In this document: one piece after another, positions 42,598 through 51,801 of the stretch | Position numbering within the stretch: position 1 is the stretch's first letter | How the letters are laid out: every line of letters begins with the position of its first letter | Notes under the pieces: generated by a model | Database searches by the model: none | Told to the model about the DNA's origin: nothing | The model's input: only the letters and a program-made list of their open reading frames with translations | Made by a program: the position numbers and the translations under genes | Source: an uncultured Porphyromonadaceae bacterium | GTDB taxonomy: Bacteria; Bacteroidota; Bacteroidia; Bacteroidales; Muribaculaceae | Assembly (NCBI GenBank): GCA_902495245.1 | Contig: CABUWI010000002.1 | Location: forward strand, 186,001-250,000 | Reading direction: 5' to 3' | DNA: 64,000 nt

Positions 42598-43737
42598 ATG
42601 CAGACAGAGCCGAAGCCGACTCCCACGGGGCGCCTCGAGGCGCTCGACGCCATGCGCGGACTCACAATCGCGCTGATGATTCTTGTGAACTGCGGTCTGT
42701 GGGGCGCCCCGATTTACCGGCATCTCCACCACGCAACATGGAACGGCCTCACGGCTGCCGACCTCGTCTTCCCCTGGTTCGTATTCATTATGGGCGTAGG
42801 CATGGCCTATGCCCTGCGCCGTTATGACTATAAACTGTCTGCACCGGCCGTGGTCAAGGTGGTCAGGCGCACGGTGCTGATTTTCCTCGTAGGTCTTGCG
42901 CTCGACTATGTCGAAAAGGGCATGAGTGGCGTCATCAGCGGGCTTGACTTCAGTCGGCTGAGGCTGATGGGCGTGCTGCCGCGCCTGGCGCTCAGCTACG
43001 GGCTTGCGGCACTGACAGCGCTGGTGCTTCCGCTGCGGGGCGTGAGATGGGCCGTGGGACTGACGCTCGGCGCCTATGCGGCCATATTGCTCTTGGGGCG
43101 CGGCTTCGAGCCGTCGGTCAACAACATCGTGGCGCGCGTAGACCTGGCCGTACTCGGCGAGAGCCATATGTATCACGACTGGGTGCCCGAGCGCATCGCC
43201 TTCGACCCCGAAGGGCTGCTGGGCACGATTCCGTCGGTGGCCCACGTGCTCATCGGCTATCTCTGCGGCCGCATGCTGCTGCGAGTGCCCGGCAACGAAG
43301 GCAGGCTGTGGCGCCTGATGCTCATCGGGTTCGCGCTGGCATTCTGCGGCTTCCTGCTCGAACCGGTGCTGCCGGTGAACAAAAAAGTATGGTCGCCGAC
43401 GTTCGTGCTGACCACGTGCGGCCTCGGCGCGCAACTGCTGGGCGCACTGATTTACATTGTCGACATCAAGGGCCGGCGCCGCTGGCTTCCGGCCGCCACG
43501 GTGTTCGGCGTGAACCCGCTGGCGCTCTACGTGTTCAGCTCGCTGCTGGCCGAAGCGCTGTGGCAGATCAGCATCGGCGGCGACGCATTGCCGTCATGGG
43601 TCTACACCCGATGGCTGCTGCCGCTGTTCGGCCCCGACTCGGCCATGCCGTCGATGATATGGGCCGCGGGGCTCACCGCCATATGCTGGACGGCCGGCTA
43701 TCCGCTATGGCGCCGCAAAATTTACATCAAACTCTGA
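42598..43737 (+). CDS. HGSNAT-like transmembrane acetyltransferase (DUF5009 type)
   Basis: The 379-residue membrane protein has about ten spans. It opens with RLEALDAMRGLTIALMILVN, the family hallmark of heparan-alpha-glucosaminide N-acetyltransferase-like proteins, and continues with FPWFVFIMGVGMAYALRR and LRLMGVLPRLALSYGLAA. The C-terminal GVNPLALYVFSSLLAE is also conserved. The human relative moves acetyl groups across a membrane onto glucosamine; bacterial members are thought to acetylate sugars of polysaccharides. It starts 33 bp after tRNA-Pro and may be read through from there. A GH109-like enzyme follows behind its own promoter. Confidence 0.87.
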   Translation: MQTEPKPTPTGRLEALDAMRGLTIALMILVNCGLWGAPIYRHLHHATWNGLTAADLVFPWFVFIMGVGMAYALRRYDYKLSAPAVVKVVRRTVLIFLVGLALDYVEKGMSGVISGLDFSRLRLMGVLPRLALSYGLAALTALVLPLRGVRWAVGLTLGAYAAILLLGRGFEPSVNNIVARVDLAVLGESHMYHDWVPERIAFDPEGLLGTIPSVAHVLIGYLCGRMLLRVPGNEGRLWRLMLIGFALAFCGFLLEPVLPVNKKVWSPTFVLTTCGLGAQLLGALIYIVDIKGRRRWLPAATVFGVNPLALYVFSSLLAEALWQISIGGDALPSWVYTRWLLPLFGPDSAMPSMIWAAGLTAICWTAGYPLWRRKIYIKL

Positions 43738-43770
43738 CGGCTCGGTGTTGGCCGTGTGGATTTTTATTCG

Positions 43771-43778
43771 TATCTTTG
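43771..43778 (+). promoter_or_regulatory. -7 box of the GH109-like gene
   Basis: TATCTTTG, 33 bp before the ATG at 43812. Confidence 0.6.
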
Positions 43779-43811
43779 CAGTAATATTAACTCTAATATC
43801 AAATAAACATC

Positions 43812-45458
43812 ATGAAAATCAACAAGTTTATTACGGCCGCCATCGCCGCCGTAATCGCCATGGGCGCGCAGACCGCCGGCGCGCAGTCGCTCTCGCCCTC
43901 GACCAAGTGGCACTGGGACAAGGGCACGATTGTCGTTGAAGACCCCGTGCGCCCCGCCGGCCAGGAAGACGTGCTCGGTCTCACCGTGCCCAAAATGAAA
44001 GCAGTGCGCGTGGCCTTTGTCGGCCTCGGCATGCGCGGTCCCGGAGCCGTTGCCCGCTTCACCCACATTCCCGGCGTGGAAATCGTGGCTCTCTGCGACT
44101 ATGAAGAGAAACGTGCTGAAAATTGCCAGAAATTTCTGCGCGAAGCCGGCCTCAAACCCGCCGACATCTACTCGGGCGAAAAAGGCTATGAAGAACTCGT
44201 GAAGCGCCCCGACATCGACCTCGTTTACGTGGCCACCGACTGGGACCACCATTTCCCCGTTGCCAAGGCCGCACTCGAAAACGGCAAGAACACCGCAATC
44301 GAAGTGCCCTCGGCCATGAACCTCGAACAGTGCTGGGAGCTCATCGACCTCTCAGAGAAGAACCGCAAGCACTGCATGATTCTTGAAAACTGCTGCTACG
44401 ACTGGTTCGAGCTCCGCGCACTGAACATGGCCCAGCACGGCGTGTTCGGCGAAGTGCTCCGCGCTCAGGGCGCCTATATCCACAACCTCGACGACTTCTG
44501 GGGCTACTATTGGTCGAATCCCGCAGACGACCCCGACAAACTGGGCTGGCGCATGAAGTATAACATGGAGAACCGCGGCGACGTCTACGCCACCCACGGC
44601 CTCGGCCCCGTTGCCCAGGTGCTCGACATTCACCGCGGCGACCGCTTCACTACCCTCACCGCCATGGACACCAAGTCGGTTCACGGCAAGGAATATGTGG
44701 AGAAAAAGACCGGCAAGCCCTGCGAGAATTACCGCAACGGCGACCACACCACCACCCTGATGCGCACCGCCAACGGCAAAGTGGTCGAAATTCAGCACAA
44801 CGTCATGAATCCCCAGCCCTATAACCGCCTCTATCAGCTCACGGGCACCAAGGGCTTCGCCAACAAATATCCCGTCGAAGGCTATGCAATCGACGCCTCT
44901 CAGCTCAAGGCCACGGGCAATGCCGAAACACCCAAGGTTGACGACCTCAGCTCTCACGGCTTCATGCCCGAAGAGGCCAAGAAAGCTCTCGAAGAGAAAT
45001 ACGAGCACCCTATCATCAAGAAATACGGCGAAATGGCCTCGAAAGTAGGCGGCCACGGCGGCATGGACTTCTTCATGGACGCCCGCATGGTCTACTGCCT
45101 GCAGAACGGCCTTCCCCTCGACATGGACGTATATGACCTGGCCGAATGGTGCTGCCTGGCCGAGCTCGGTTCGCTGTCGATGGACAACAACAGCGCCGCC
45201 GTTTCCTTCCCCGACTTCACCCGCGGCCACTGGAACGAAACCAAGGGCTACAAACACGCCTACGCTCCCGCCGACGAAGAGAAGGCAGCCGAAGAGGCAG
45301 CCGCCGCCTTCACCGCCACTCAGAAAGACGCCGTAGCCAAGGCCGGCCTCTGGAAGCTCTATGACGAGATGAAAGCCAAAGGCGACGCCAAGTCGAAGAA
45401 AAAATATGAAAAGGCAGCCGCAAAGGTTCAGAAAGAACTCGACGCAGCCCGCATCTAA
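43812..45458 (+). CDS. Secreted Gfo/Idh/MocA-type enzyme, GH109-like
   Basis: The 548-residue protein has a signal peptide (KINKFITAAIAAVIAMGAQT, cleavage near AGAQS). The NAD-binding domain starts at VRVAFVGLGMRGPGAVARF and holds VEIVALCD and DLVYVATDWDHH; the second half has NRGDVYATHGLGPVAQVLDI. These features match the GH109 alpha-N-acetylgalactosaminidase group, which uses tightly bound NAD in an oxidation-elimination mechanism. The Lys/Glu-rich C-terminus (EEKAAEEAAAAFTATQKDAV) is an added helical tail. Secretion suggests action on glycans in the periplasm or outside; substrate is inference. Confidence 0.86.
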   Translation: MKINKFITAAIAAVIAMGAQTAGAQSLSPSTKWHWDKGTIVVEDPVRPAGQEDVLGLTVPKMKAVRVAFVGLGMRGPGAVARFTHIPGVEIVALCDYEEKRAENCQKFLREAGLKPADIYSGEKGYEELVKRPDIDLVYVATDWDHHFPVAKAALENGKNTAIEVPSAMNLEQCWELIDLSEKNRKHCMILENCCYDWFELRALNMAQHGVFGEVLRAQGAYIHNLDDFWGYYWSNPADDPDKLGWRMKYNMENRGDVYATHGLGPVAQVLDIHRGDRFTTLTAMDTKSVHGKEYVEKKTGKPCENYRNGDHTTTLMRTANGKVVEIQHNVMNPQPYNRLYQLTGTKGFANKYPVEGYAIDASQLKATGNAETPKVDDLSSHGFMPEEAKKALEEKYEHPIIKKYGEMASKVGGHGGMDFFMDARMVYCLQNGLPLDMDVYDLAEWCCLAELGSLSMDNNSAAVSFPDFTRGHWNETKGYKHAYAPADEEKAAEEAAAAFTATQKDAVAKAGLWKLYDEMKAKGDAKSKKKYEKAAAKVQKELDAARI

Positions 45459-45534
45459 TTACGCCTGACAATCAACCCACTGCCGGGGGCCGGCTTTTGC
45501 AAAAGCTGACTCCCGGCTGCATTATGCAAAAAGG

Positions 45535-45629
45535 GTAGGGACGCACGGCCCGTGCGTCCGCCACACATGGCACATAACGCACTGCCACACCGATAGTTGA
45601 GTGCGGACGCACGAGCCGTGCGTCCCTAC
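45535..45629. repeat. Paired palindromic repeat (REP/BIME-like)
   Basis: Two 27-bp arms, 45535-45561 and 45603-45629, are inverted copies with a single mismatch; each arm is itself a palindrome around GGACGCAC/GTGCGTCC. The outer ends read GTAGGGACGCACGG and CCGTGCGTCCCTAC. The same core appears alone at 60059-60087. The 41-bp middle contains a further CGCACT/AGTGCG pairing. Such elements are moved by RAYT transposases, none of which is in the window. Confidence 0.85.
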
Positions 45630-45713
45630 ATTCATTATGTAGGCAACCGGGGAGAATTGCAATCATAAGGAGAAAAAATGGCGCAATTGGTTGAAAATTC
45701 AAGGCAAAAAGCG

Positions 45714-45721
45714 TAAATTTG
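45714..45721 (+). promoter_or_regulatory. -7 box of the pheS operon
   Basis: TAAATTTG, 19 bp before the pheS ATG. Confidence 0.6.
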
Positions 45722-45740
45722 CAGAAAATTTGAAACCACT

Positions 45741-46769
<1,029 letters not shown>

Positions 46770-47417
46770 ATGACTCTTCAGGAAAGATATGACGGCGTGA
46801 TGGAACGCCTGAGGCAGGCAATGCCATCGCCTCAGACCGAGCTTCATTATGCCAATCCTTTCCAGCTGCTCTGTGCCGTGATTCTGTCGGCGCAGTGCAC
46901 CGACAAACGCGTCAACCTCATCACGCCCGCTCTGTTCGAGGCCTTCCCCACCCCGGCCGCCCTGGCCGCCGCGCGGCCTGAAGAAGTGTTCGAGCTGATT
47001 CGCTCATGCTCATACCCCAACAACAAGACCAAGTCGCTGCTGGGCATGGCACGCCGGCTGGTCGACGAATTCGGCGGCGAGGTGCCGTCAGACATGGACT
47101 CGCTGCTGTCGCTGCCCGGCGTGGGGCGCAAGACGGCCAACGTGATGCTCGCCGTGGTGTGGGGCAAGGCGGCCATGGCAGTAGACACCCACGTGTTCCG
47201 CGTCAGCGAGCGCATAGGCCTCACCACCGGCAGCAAAAACCCGCTGCAGACGGAAAAGGCACTCGTCAGCCACATAGCCGAAGCCGACATTCCCGACGCC
47301 CACCACTGGCTGATTCTCCACGGGCGCTACGTCTGCAAGGCACGCCGCCCCGACTGTCTCAACTGCCCGATTACCGACCTCTGCCGCTACTACGCCAAGG
47401 CGGGGCGACGGTCATGA
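46770..47417 (+). CDS. nth: Endonuclease III
   Basis: The 215-residue DNA glycosylase/AP lyase removes oxidised pyrimidines in base excision repair. The helix-hairpin-helix is LPGVGRKTAN with catalytic K121, the essential Asp is D139 in AVDTHVFR, and the [4Fe-4S] cluster ligands are C189, C196, C199 and C205 in the usual CX6CX2CX5C spacing. The ATG directly follows the pheS stop and the end overlaps gluQ by 4 bp (ATGA), so pheS-nth-gluQ form one transcript. Confidence 0.97.
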   Translation: MTLQERYDGVMERLRQAMPSPQTELHYANPFQLLCAVILSAQCTDKRVNLITPALFEAFPTPAALAAARPEEVFELIRSCSYPNNKTKSLLGMARRLVDEFGGEVPSDMDSLLSLPGVGRKTANVMLAVVWGKAAMAVDTHVFRVSERIGLTTGSKNPLQTEKALVSHIAEADIPDAHHWLILHGRYVCKARRPDCLNCPITDLCRYYAKAGRRS

Positions 47418-48286
47418 CCCTCCCCGTAGGCCGCTTCGCCCCGTCGCCCACGGGACGCATGCACCTGGGCAACGTCTATGCCGCCCTGATGTCATGGCTC
47501 TCTGTCAAACGTCGCGGCGGCCGCTGGATTCTGCGCATCGAAGACCTCGACGCCGGCCGCTCGCGTCCCGAATATGCCCTTGAGCTTGAAGACGACCTGC
47601 GCTGGCTCGGCCTGCAATGGGACGAAGGCGGAACTGCCGACCTCGGCCCCAACGGCCCGTACAGCCAAAGCCGCCGCGGACCGGTCTATGCCGCCCATCT
47701 CGACCGCCTGACTCAGATGGGACTCACCTATCCCTGCACGTGCACCCGAGCCGAAATCATGGCCACTCAGGCGCCACACGCCTCAGACGGCGCCGTCATC
47801 TACGGCGGACGCTGCCGCCCCGAGGGCATGCCCCGCCGCGTCGACTTCCCCGTCGGGCGCCACTCGGTCAGGCTCTGGGTGCCCGACCGCGACGTCTGCT
47901 TCACCGACCGCAACTTCGGCCCGCAGCGTTTCAACCTGGCGCGCGACTGCGGCGACTTCATTCTGCAACGCGCCGACGGCGCCTGGGCCTACCAGCTCGC
48001 CGTAGTGGTTGACGACGCCCTGATGGGCATAACCGAAGTGGTGCGCGGCGAAGACCTGCTCCCCTCCTCGGCCATGCAGATTTACCTTTACGAACTGTTG
48101 GGCTACCCCGTGCCCGAATTCGCCCACATTCCCCTGCTGCGCAACGCCCTCGGCCAACGCCTGGCCAAACGCGACCGCGCCCAGAACCTCGCCCAACTCC
48201 GCCCGACCCACACCCCCGAAGCCGTCGCCGCCATGGTCCTCACCCCCGCCGACCTCGCCGACTACCTCCGCCTCCGCCGCCCCTGA
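47414..48286 (+). CDS. gluQ: Glutamyl-Q tRNA(Asp) synthetase
   Basis: The 290-residue enzyme is a GluRS core without anticodon-binding domain, the hallmark of GluQRS, which attaches Glu to queuosine at position 34 of tRNA-Asp. The HIGH-like motif is APSPTGRMHLGN at 9-20; the zinc site is C108, C110, Y130 and C134, as in E. coli YadB; the KMSKS-like loop is QRLAKRD. The start overlaps nth by 4 bp. The genes for queuosine synthesis are not in the window. Confidence 0.92.
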   Translation: MTLPVGRFAPSPTGRMHLGNVYAALMSWLSVKRRGGRWILRIEDLDAGRSRPEYALELEDDLRWLGLQWDEGGTADLGPNGPYSQSRRGPVYAAHLDRLTQMGLTYPCTCTRAEIMATQAPHASDGAVIYGGRCRPEGMPRRVDFPVGRHSVRLWVPDRDVCFTDRNFGPQRFNLARDCGDFILQRADGAWAYQLAVVVDDALMGITEVVRGEDLLPSSAMQIYLYELLGYPVPEFAHIPLLRNALGQRLAKRDRAQNLAQLRPTHTPEAVAAMVLTPADLADYLRLRRP

Positions 48287-48295
48287 CCGCCCGGC

Positions 48296-48634
48296 ATCAA
48301 AAAATTTCCGGCCAAAGAGCTGAAATATAACGGCTACATTTTAAGCAAAGGTAAACAGCTGAAAGAGTTTAAGCTACAGTTTGCTCCCGTCATCAATGTC
48401 GGGAGCAAAACTACTCAACTTGGCTTATTCAACTTCCGTGCCGTGCTCAATGTCGGTATGCAGTTGACGGAAAGCGAAAATGCCAAACAGCTCCGCTCAC
48501 GGATACTTGATATTGTCATCGCCACAATCAATGGACGCGCCGGAGGTGGCACCAAATATATCAACTATGGCAAACGGAGATTAGGAGATTACAGGCGTTT
48601 CGCTTCGGCCGGGGAGGCGGAGGTGCCTTTGTAG
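48296..48634 (+). pseudogene. Remnant of a Bacteroidales DNA-binding-protein gene
   Basis: In one frame from 48296 the sequence reads IKKFPAKELKYNGYILSKGK and on through LGLFNFRAVLNVGMQLTESE to GGGTKYIN near 48565, then an unrelated tail to a stop at 48632-48634. I recall this as the N-terminal part of a Bacteroidales family annotated only as 'DNA-binding protein', normally over 250 residues. No start codon precedes it: the frame follows the gluQ stop directly. The rest of the gene is lost and the end runs antisense into the receptor gene. Composition is AT-rich relative to both neighbours. Confidence 0.65.
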
Positions 48635-50670
48635 GCACTTTTGCGGGGACGGAAGGTGTAGATGATGTCGAGCGAGAGACCGCGGCGGTCGTAGCTCTGG
48701 CGCTTGTCGACGAAGACGCCGCAGGTGTTCATGGTCCAGTCATTGTCGGCAGTGTTGAAGATGTCGGTGGCCGTGAGTTTCACGGTTAGCGATTTGCCGA
48801 AAAATGTCTTGCCGACCGAGGCGTCCATCGTGAACCATGAGGCGCCGAAGCGGTTGGTGTGCATGTCGCCCTGCGAGCTGCCGCTGATGTTGGCCGTAAT
48901 CAGCCAGCCGCGGGGCAGCGAGAAGGTGTTGTCGAAATAATAGGAGAATATCGGCTTGTCATATCGGTTATTGCCGAGGCGAAGCCACTGCCTATACATG
49001 CCGGCCGTAACATTCGGCGTCCACCGGCCCACGGACTTGCTCCATACGAGGTAGAGTGTCAACGCCGATACGTCGATATTGACGGGGTGCATAATCAGCT
49101 GAAGATTGTCGGCGGGATATGGTTGCTTGACGAAGGCGTAGGTGGAGAGCGCGCGGGTGTAGTCGGCCTGAAGCATGAATCCTTTCCACGTTCCGAAAAG
49201 CTGAATATCGTGCATCTTCTCATCGCGCAGCCCGGGATTGCCGCCCTCGATTTCGTGCGAGCCGACATAGCTGAGCGAGCCGGTGAGCTGCGAATATGGC
49301 GGCTTGACCGTTGCCGCTTTATAGCTCAGGCTCAGTTGCGCCTCATCGTTAAACGCATAGCCGAGCGAGAGGTCGGGCGTGAGCAGATGGTCGCGGCGGC
49401 TGACATCTCCGTCGCGCCGGCCGTTCACCCTGAAGTCATAATCGACATATTCATATCTTGCGCCCGCCGAGAGTGAGAACCGTCCGAACGTACGGGCCCA
49501 GGTGGCGAAGAGGGCGGCCGAGATCTGGCGCGCATCGGTCAGCGACGAGGGGATATATTCGCCTACCGCAGCATTGAGCATGCAATAATCGAGCGAAGTG
49601 CGGGTGTAGCTGTCTTGCATGCCCGCGGTGAACTCTCCGCTCCAAAGAGGGAAATTCAGGGACAGTTTTCCGGCCCATAGGGTCGAGAGGCGCCTGTCGG
49701 TCGAGTTGACGGCCGGGACGGCGGTTTCGGGATAAGCAGTCGCGACCCGGTTGTTTTCGACCGACAGGCGGAAGTCGCCGTCAAAGTGAAGAAGATATTT
49801 GCCGGCAAATCTGTTTTCATAATAGAGCGATGCCATATGGCTGTGCGCCCTGATGCGCTTGCCTATTTCGCGGCCGATGGCAGGGCTGTCATTGAGCCAT
49901 TCCGAGCCTGAGTTGTTGAAGTCGCCCCGCTCGGGGTTGTAGCGATAGTATGCCCCGAAACTTTGCGGGCCCTTGGCGTAGTTGATTCCGCCTCTGACCA
50001 CGCCCGCAGTGGCTGAAAACAGGTTGCGCTGACTGCCGCCTACGGTGGTTGCGGCGCCGTCATATACGAGGCTGTTGGTTGTCGTGCCTCGGTTCAGCGA
50101 ATTGTTGCGGTTTATCGTCCCGTCGGCAAATATTTCCCAGCTGCCGACCCGATAGCTGAGATTAAGATAGTCCATCACCGACCATTTGCGTCGCCGCTGA
50201 ATTTGCAGCCGGTCGGTGAATGACAGCCCCGCCGCGAAGTTTCGGCGCGTTGTAATCTTCAGCACCGCACCGGTGGTGCTCGCATAAGCCGCCCCGGGCG
50301 CCATGAGCAGCTCGACGGTCTTCATGTTTGACGAGAGCAACTGCTGCAGTTCCTCACCGTCGCGCATCGGGCGCCCGTCAATGTAGATTTCGACGTCGCT
50401 CTTGCCGATAACGCTGACGGCATTGTCAGCAACCTTTATCATCGGCAACTGCGCCAGCACGTCAAGCGCGGTGCCAAGGTCGGCGAGATTCGAGCCGGCA
50501 ATGGTTGAAACGAGGGTCGTGCCGATAAGTTTTGTGGCCGGTTGCTTCGCCGTTACCACCACCTCCCGCAACTCGCGGGCAAGGCTGTCGGCCGATTCAT
50601 GAGTCTGAGCGTACGCGCCCGTGAAGGCGAGAAATACGAGCTGAATTGACAAGAAAAATTTAGCGTTCAT
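48589..50670 (-). CDS. TonB-dependent-receptor-like outer-membrane beta-barrel protein
   Basis: The 693-residue protein has a signal peptide (about 1-21), the TonB-box-like LREVVVTAKQP near 33-43, a plug domain to about 145 (LPMIKVADNAVSVIGKSDVE, YIDGRPM) and then a long barrel of alternating Tyr-rich strands such as LSYRVGSWEIFADG and GARYEYVDYDFRV. It lacks the N-terminal carboxypeptidase-like domain of SusC proteins and no SusD partner is near, so it is a small receptor of the outer-membrane-beta-barrel type rather than a glycan SusC. The upstream gene on the same strand encodes a membrane-bound regulator, with repeats in between that look like its sites. Confidence 0.87.
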   Translation of the reverse strand: MNAKFFLSIQLVFLAFTGAYAQTHESADSLARELREVVVTAKQPATKLIGTTLVSTIAGSNLADLGTALDVLAQLPMIKVADNAVSVIGKSDVEIYIDGRPMRDGEELQQLLSSNMKTVELLMAPGAAYASTTGAVLKITTRRNFAAGLSFTDRLQIQRRRKWSVMDYLNLSYRVGSWEIFADGTINRNNSLNRGTTTNSLVYDGAATTVGGSQRNLFSATAGVVRGGINYAKGPQSFGAYYRYNPERGDFNNSGSEWLNDSPAIGREIGKRIRAHSHMASLYYENRFAGKYLLHFDGDFRLSVENNRVATAYPETAVPAVNSTDRRLSTLWAGKLSLNFPLWSGEFTAGMQDSYTRTSLDYCMLNAAVGEYIPSSLTDARQISAALFATWARTFGRFSLSAGARYEYVDYDFRVNGRRDGDVSRRDHLLTPDLSLGYAFNDEAQLSLSYKAATVKPPYSQLTGSLSYVGSHEIEGGNPGLRDEKMHDIQLFGTWKGFMLQADYTRALSTYAFVKQPYPADNLQLIMHPVNIDVSALTLYLVWSKSVGRWTPNVTAGMYRQWLRLGNNRYDKPIFSYYFDNTFSLPRGWLITANISGSSQGDMHTNRFGASWFTMDASVGKTFFGKSLTVKLTATDIFNTADNDWTMNTCGVFVDKRQSYDRRGLSLDIIYTFRPRKSAYKGTSASPAEAKRL

Positions 50671-50689
50671 GTGAGTGAGTTTTTTGATG

Positions 50690-50697
50690 CAAAATTA
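50690..50697 (-). promoter_or_regulatory. -7 box of the receptor gene
   Basis: On the minus strand TAATTTTG lies 19 bp before the ATG at 50670. Confidence 0.6.
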
Positions 50698-50726
50698 CTC
50701 ACAAAAGCACTGAACAGCCAAATAAT

Positions 50727-50819
50727 AAGTCTGACCATACGATTTGCAACTCACTGATTTATCGCAGCTTGCAATGGCCGCGCGCAAAAAAGTCTGACCG
50801 TGTGGAAATCAGGGTCAGA
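50727..50819 (-). promoter_or_regulatory. Candidate operator: repeated TCTGACC sites
   Basis: AAGTCTGACC occurs twice in the same direction, at 50727-50736 and 50790-50799, start to start 63 bp (six helical turns). A third, inverted copy GGTCAGA is at 50813-50819, at the end of the regulator gene. The first two lie 29 and 92 bp upstream of the receptor's -7 box, typical distances for activator binding. Confidence 0.5.
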
Positions 50820-51798
50820 AAATCGCCTGTATTTCGGGAGCAATGGCGCCGACCGACTTGCTCAGGCGCGCTTTCAGCCTCGACTTGCGCTTATAGACCA
50901 CTTCGACCGTTTCGCCCAGCAGCAGACTGATGGCACGCGACGAAAGGCCGCAGGCAAGGAACACCAGCAGCATGTAATCTTCCGGCTTGATGTCGGGGCA
51001 GCTTTGCCTGATTCTGATGAGAATATTGTCGCGGCAGTCGTTTACGGCCCGCTCCATCTCGGGAAATGAGTCGGTGCGGACCGCCTCGATTTCGCTTTTC
51101 ACCTTGTCGGCAATTGCCTTGCGCTCCGATTTGGTGCCTTGCGATTCGTAATATGTCTGGCAAAGCGAGTCGATGAGCGAAAACCGATTTTCAAGCAATC
51201 CGCGCAGCTTCGTCTCCAGACGGCTGACATCGCCGCGGCTTGACTCTAAATCGCATTTGAATGTAGAGGCCTCGGCAATCAGATTTTCATTCTCTAACGA
51301 TTGGATTCTGAGGCGCTGACGCAGCCACACGATGATTCCGGCCGCTATAAGCAGCAATATGCCTCCGATTAAGGTGTATAAATTACGTCTCGCGCGCTCC
51401 TTATATAACAGAAACTCCTTCTCTTTCTGAAGATAAAGCGCGGTCGCCAAGGGGTCAACATTATCGGTCGCCTTGATTATCGCCTTCAGCCGCGACGCCC
51501 TCCGCAACTCATCGGTCTGATTATGGCGCCCGTAATAGCCTATAGCAATGTCAACAATGGTGTCGGTTGGCGCAGACAATCGGTTGACCACCAACGCCTC
51601 GCTATATAGCAGAGCCCAGCGCGCCATAGCGGCCGAATCTTCCAGCTCGGACACGTCGACGCTGTTCAGTCGGGCCAGCGCGGCCGAGGGGTCAGTCTGC
51701 ATCAGCCGCTCCGCCTCATCAAACTCGCGCGGCTGCGGCTGCGAACACCCGCAGACACTAATCAGCAACAGAATGAGTATGATTGGCAGACTTCGCAT
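50815..51798 (-). CDS. Membrane-spanning lipoprotein regulator with LuxR-like HTH
   Basis: The 327-residue protein has a lipoprotein-type signal with Cys18 (ISVCGC), a short helical periplasmic part (FDEAERLMQTDPSAALARLN), one span at about 140-159, a coiled coil (about 165-215) and a C-terminal helix-turn-helix at about 269-327 (GLSSRAISLLLGETVEVVYK). It is a shorter relative in plan of the 14616-16187 product. Being directly upstream of the receptor gene, with repeated sites in between, it probably senses something in the envelope and activates that gene. It starts 3 bp after the GNAT gene and may depend on its promoter. Confidence 0.83.
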   Translation of the reverse strand: MRSLPIILILLLISVCGCSQPQPREFDEAERLMQTDPSAALARLNSVDVSELEDSAAMARWALLYSEALVVNRLSAPTDTIVDIAIGYYGRHNQTDELRRASRLKAIIKATDNVDPLATALYLQKEKEFLLYKERARRNLYTLIGGILLLIAAGIIVWLRQRLRIQSLENENLIAEASTFKCDLESSRGDVSRLETKLRGLLENRFSLIDSLCQTYYESQGTKSERKAIADKVKSEIEAVRTDSFPEMERAVNDCRDNILIRIRQSCPDIKPEDYMLLVFLACGLSSRAISLLLGETVEVVYKRKSRLKARLSKSVGAIAPEIQAIF

Positions 51799-51801
51799 AC
51801 G

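Noticed and set aside
45482..45517. Hairpin GCCGGG/CCCGGC after the GH109-like gene as a terminator
   Set aside because: The stem is only 6 bp at its base and no T-run follows on the plus strand; it may still contribute but was not called.
47006..47413. N-terminal extension of gluQ through the nth gene
   Set aside because: The conserved enzyme begins at the HIGH-like motif region from 47414, and the extension is a frame-shifted copy of nth codons.
48589..50670. SusC/SusD polysaccharide utilisation locus
   Set aside because: The barrel protein lacks the N-terminal SusC extension and no SusD-like gene is nearby.
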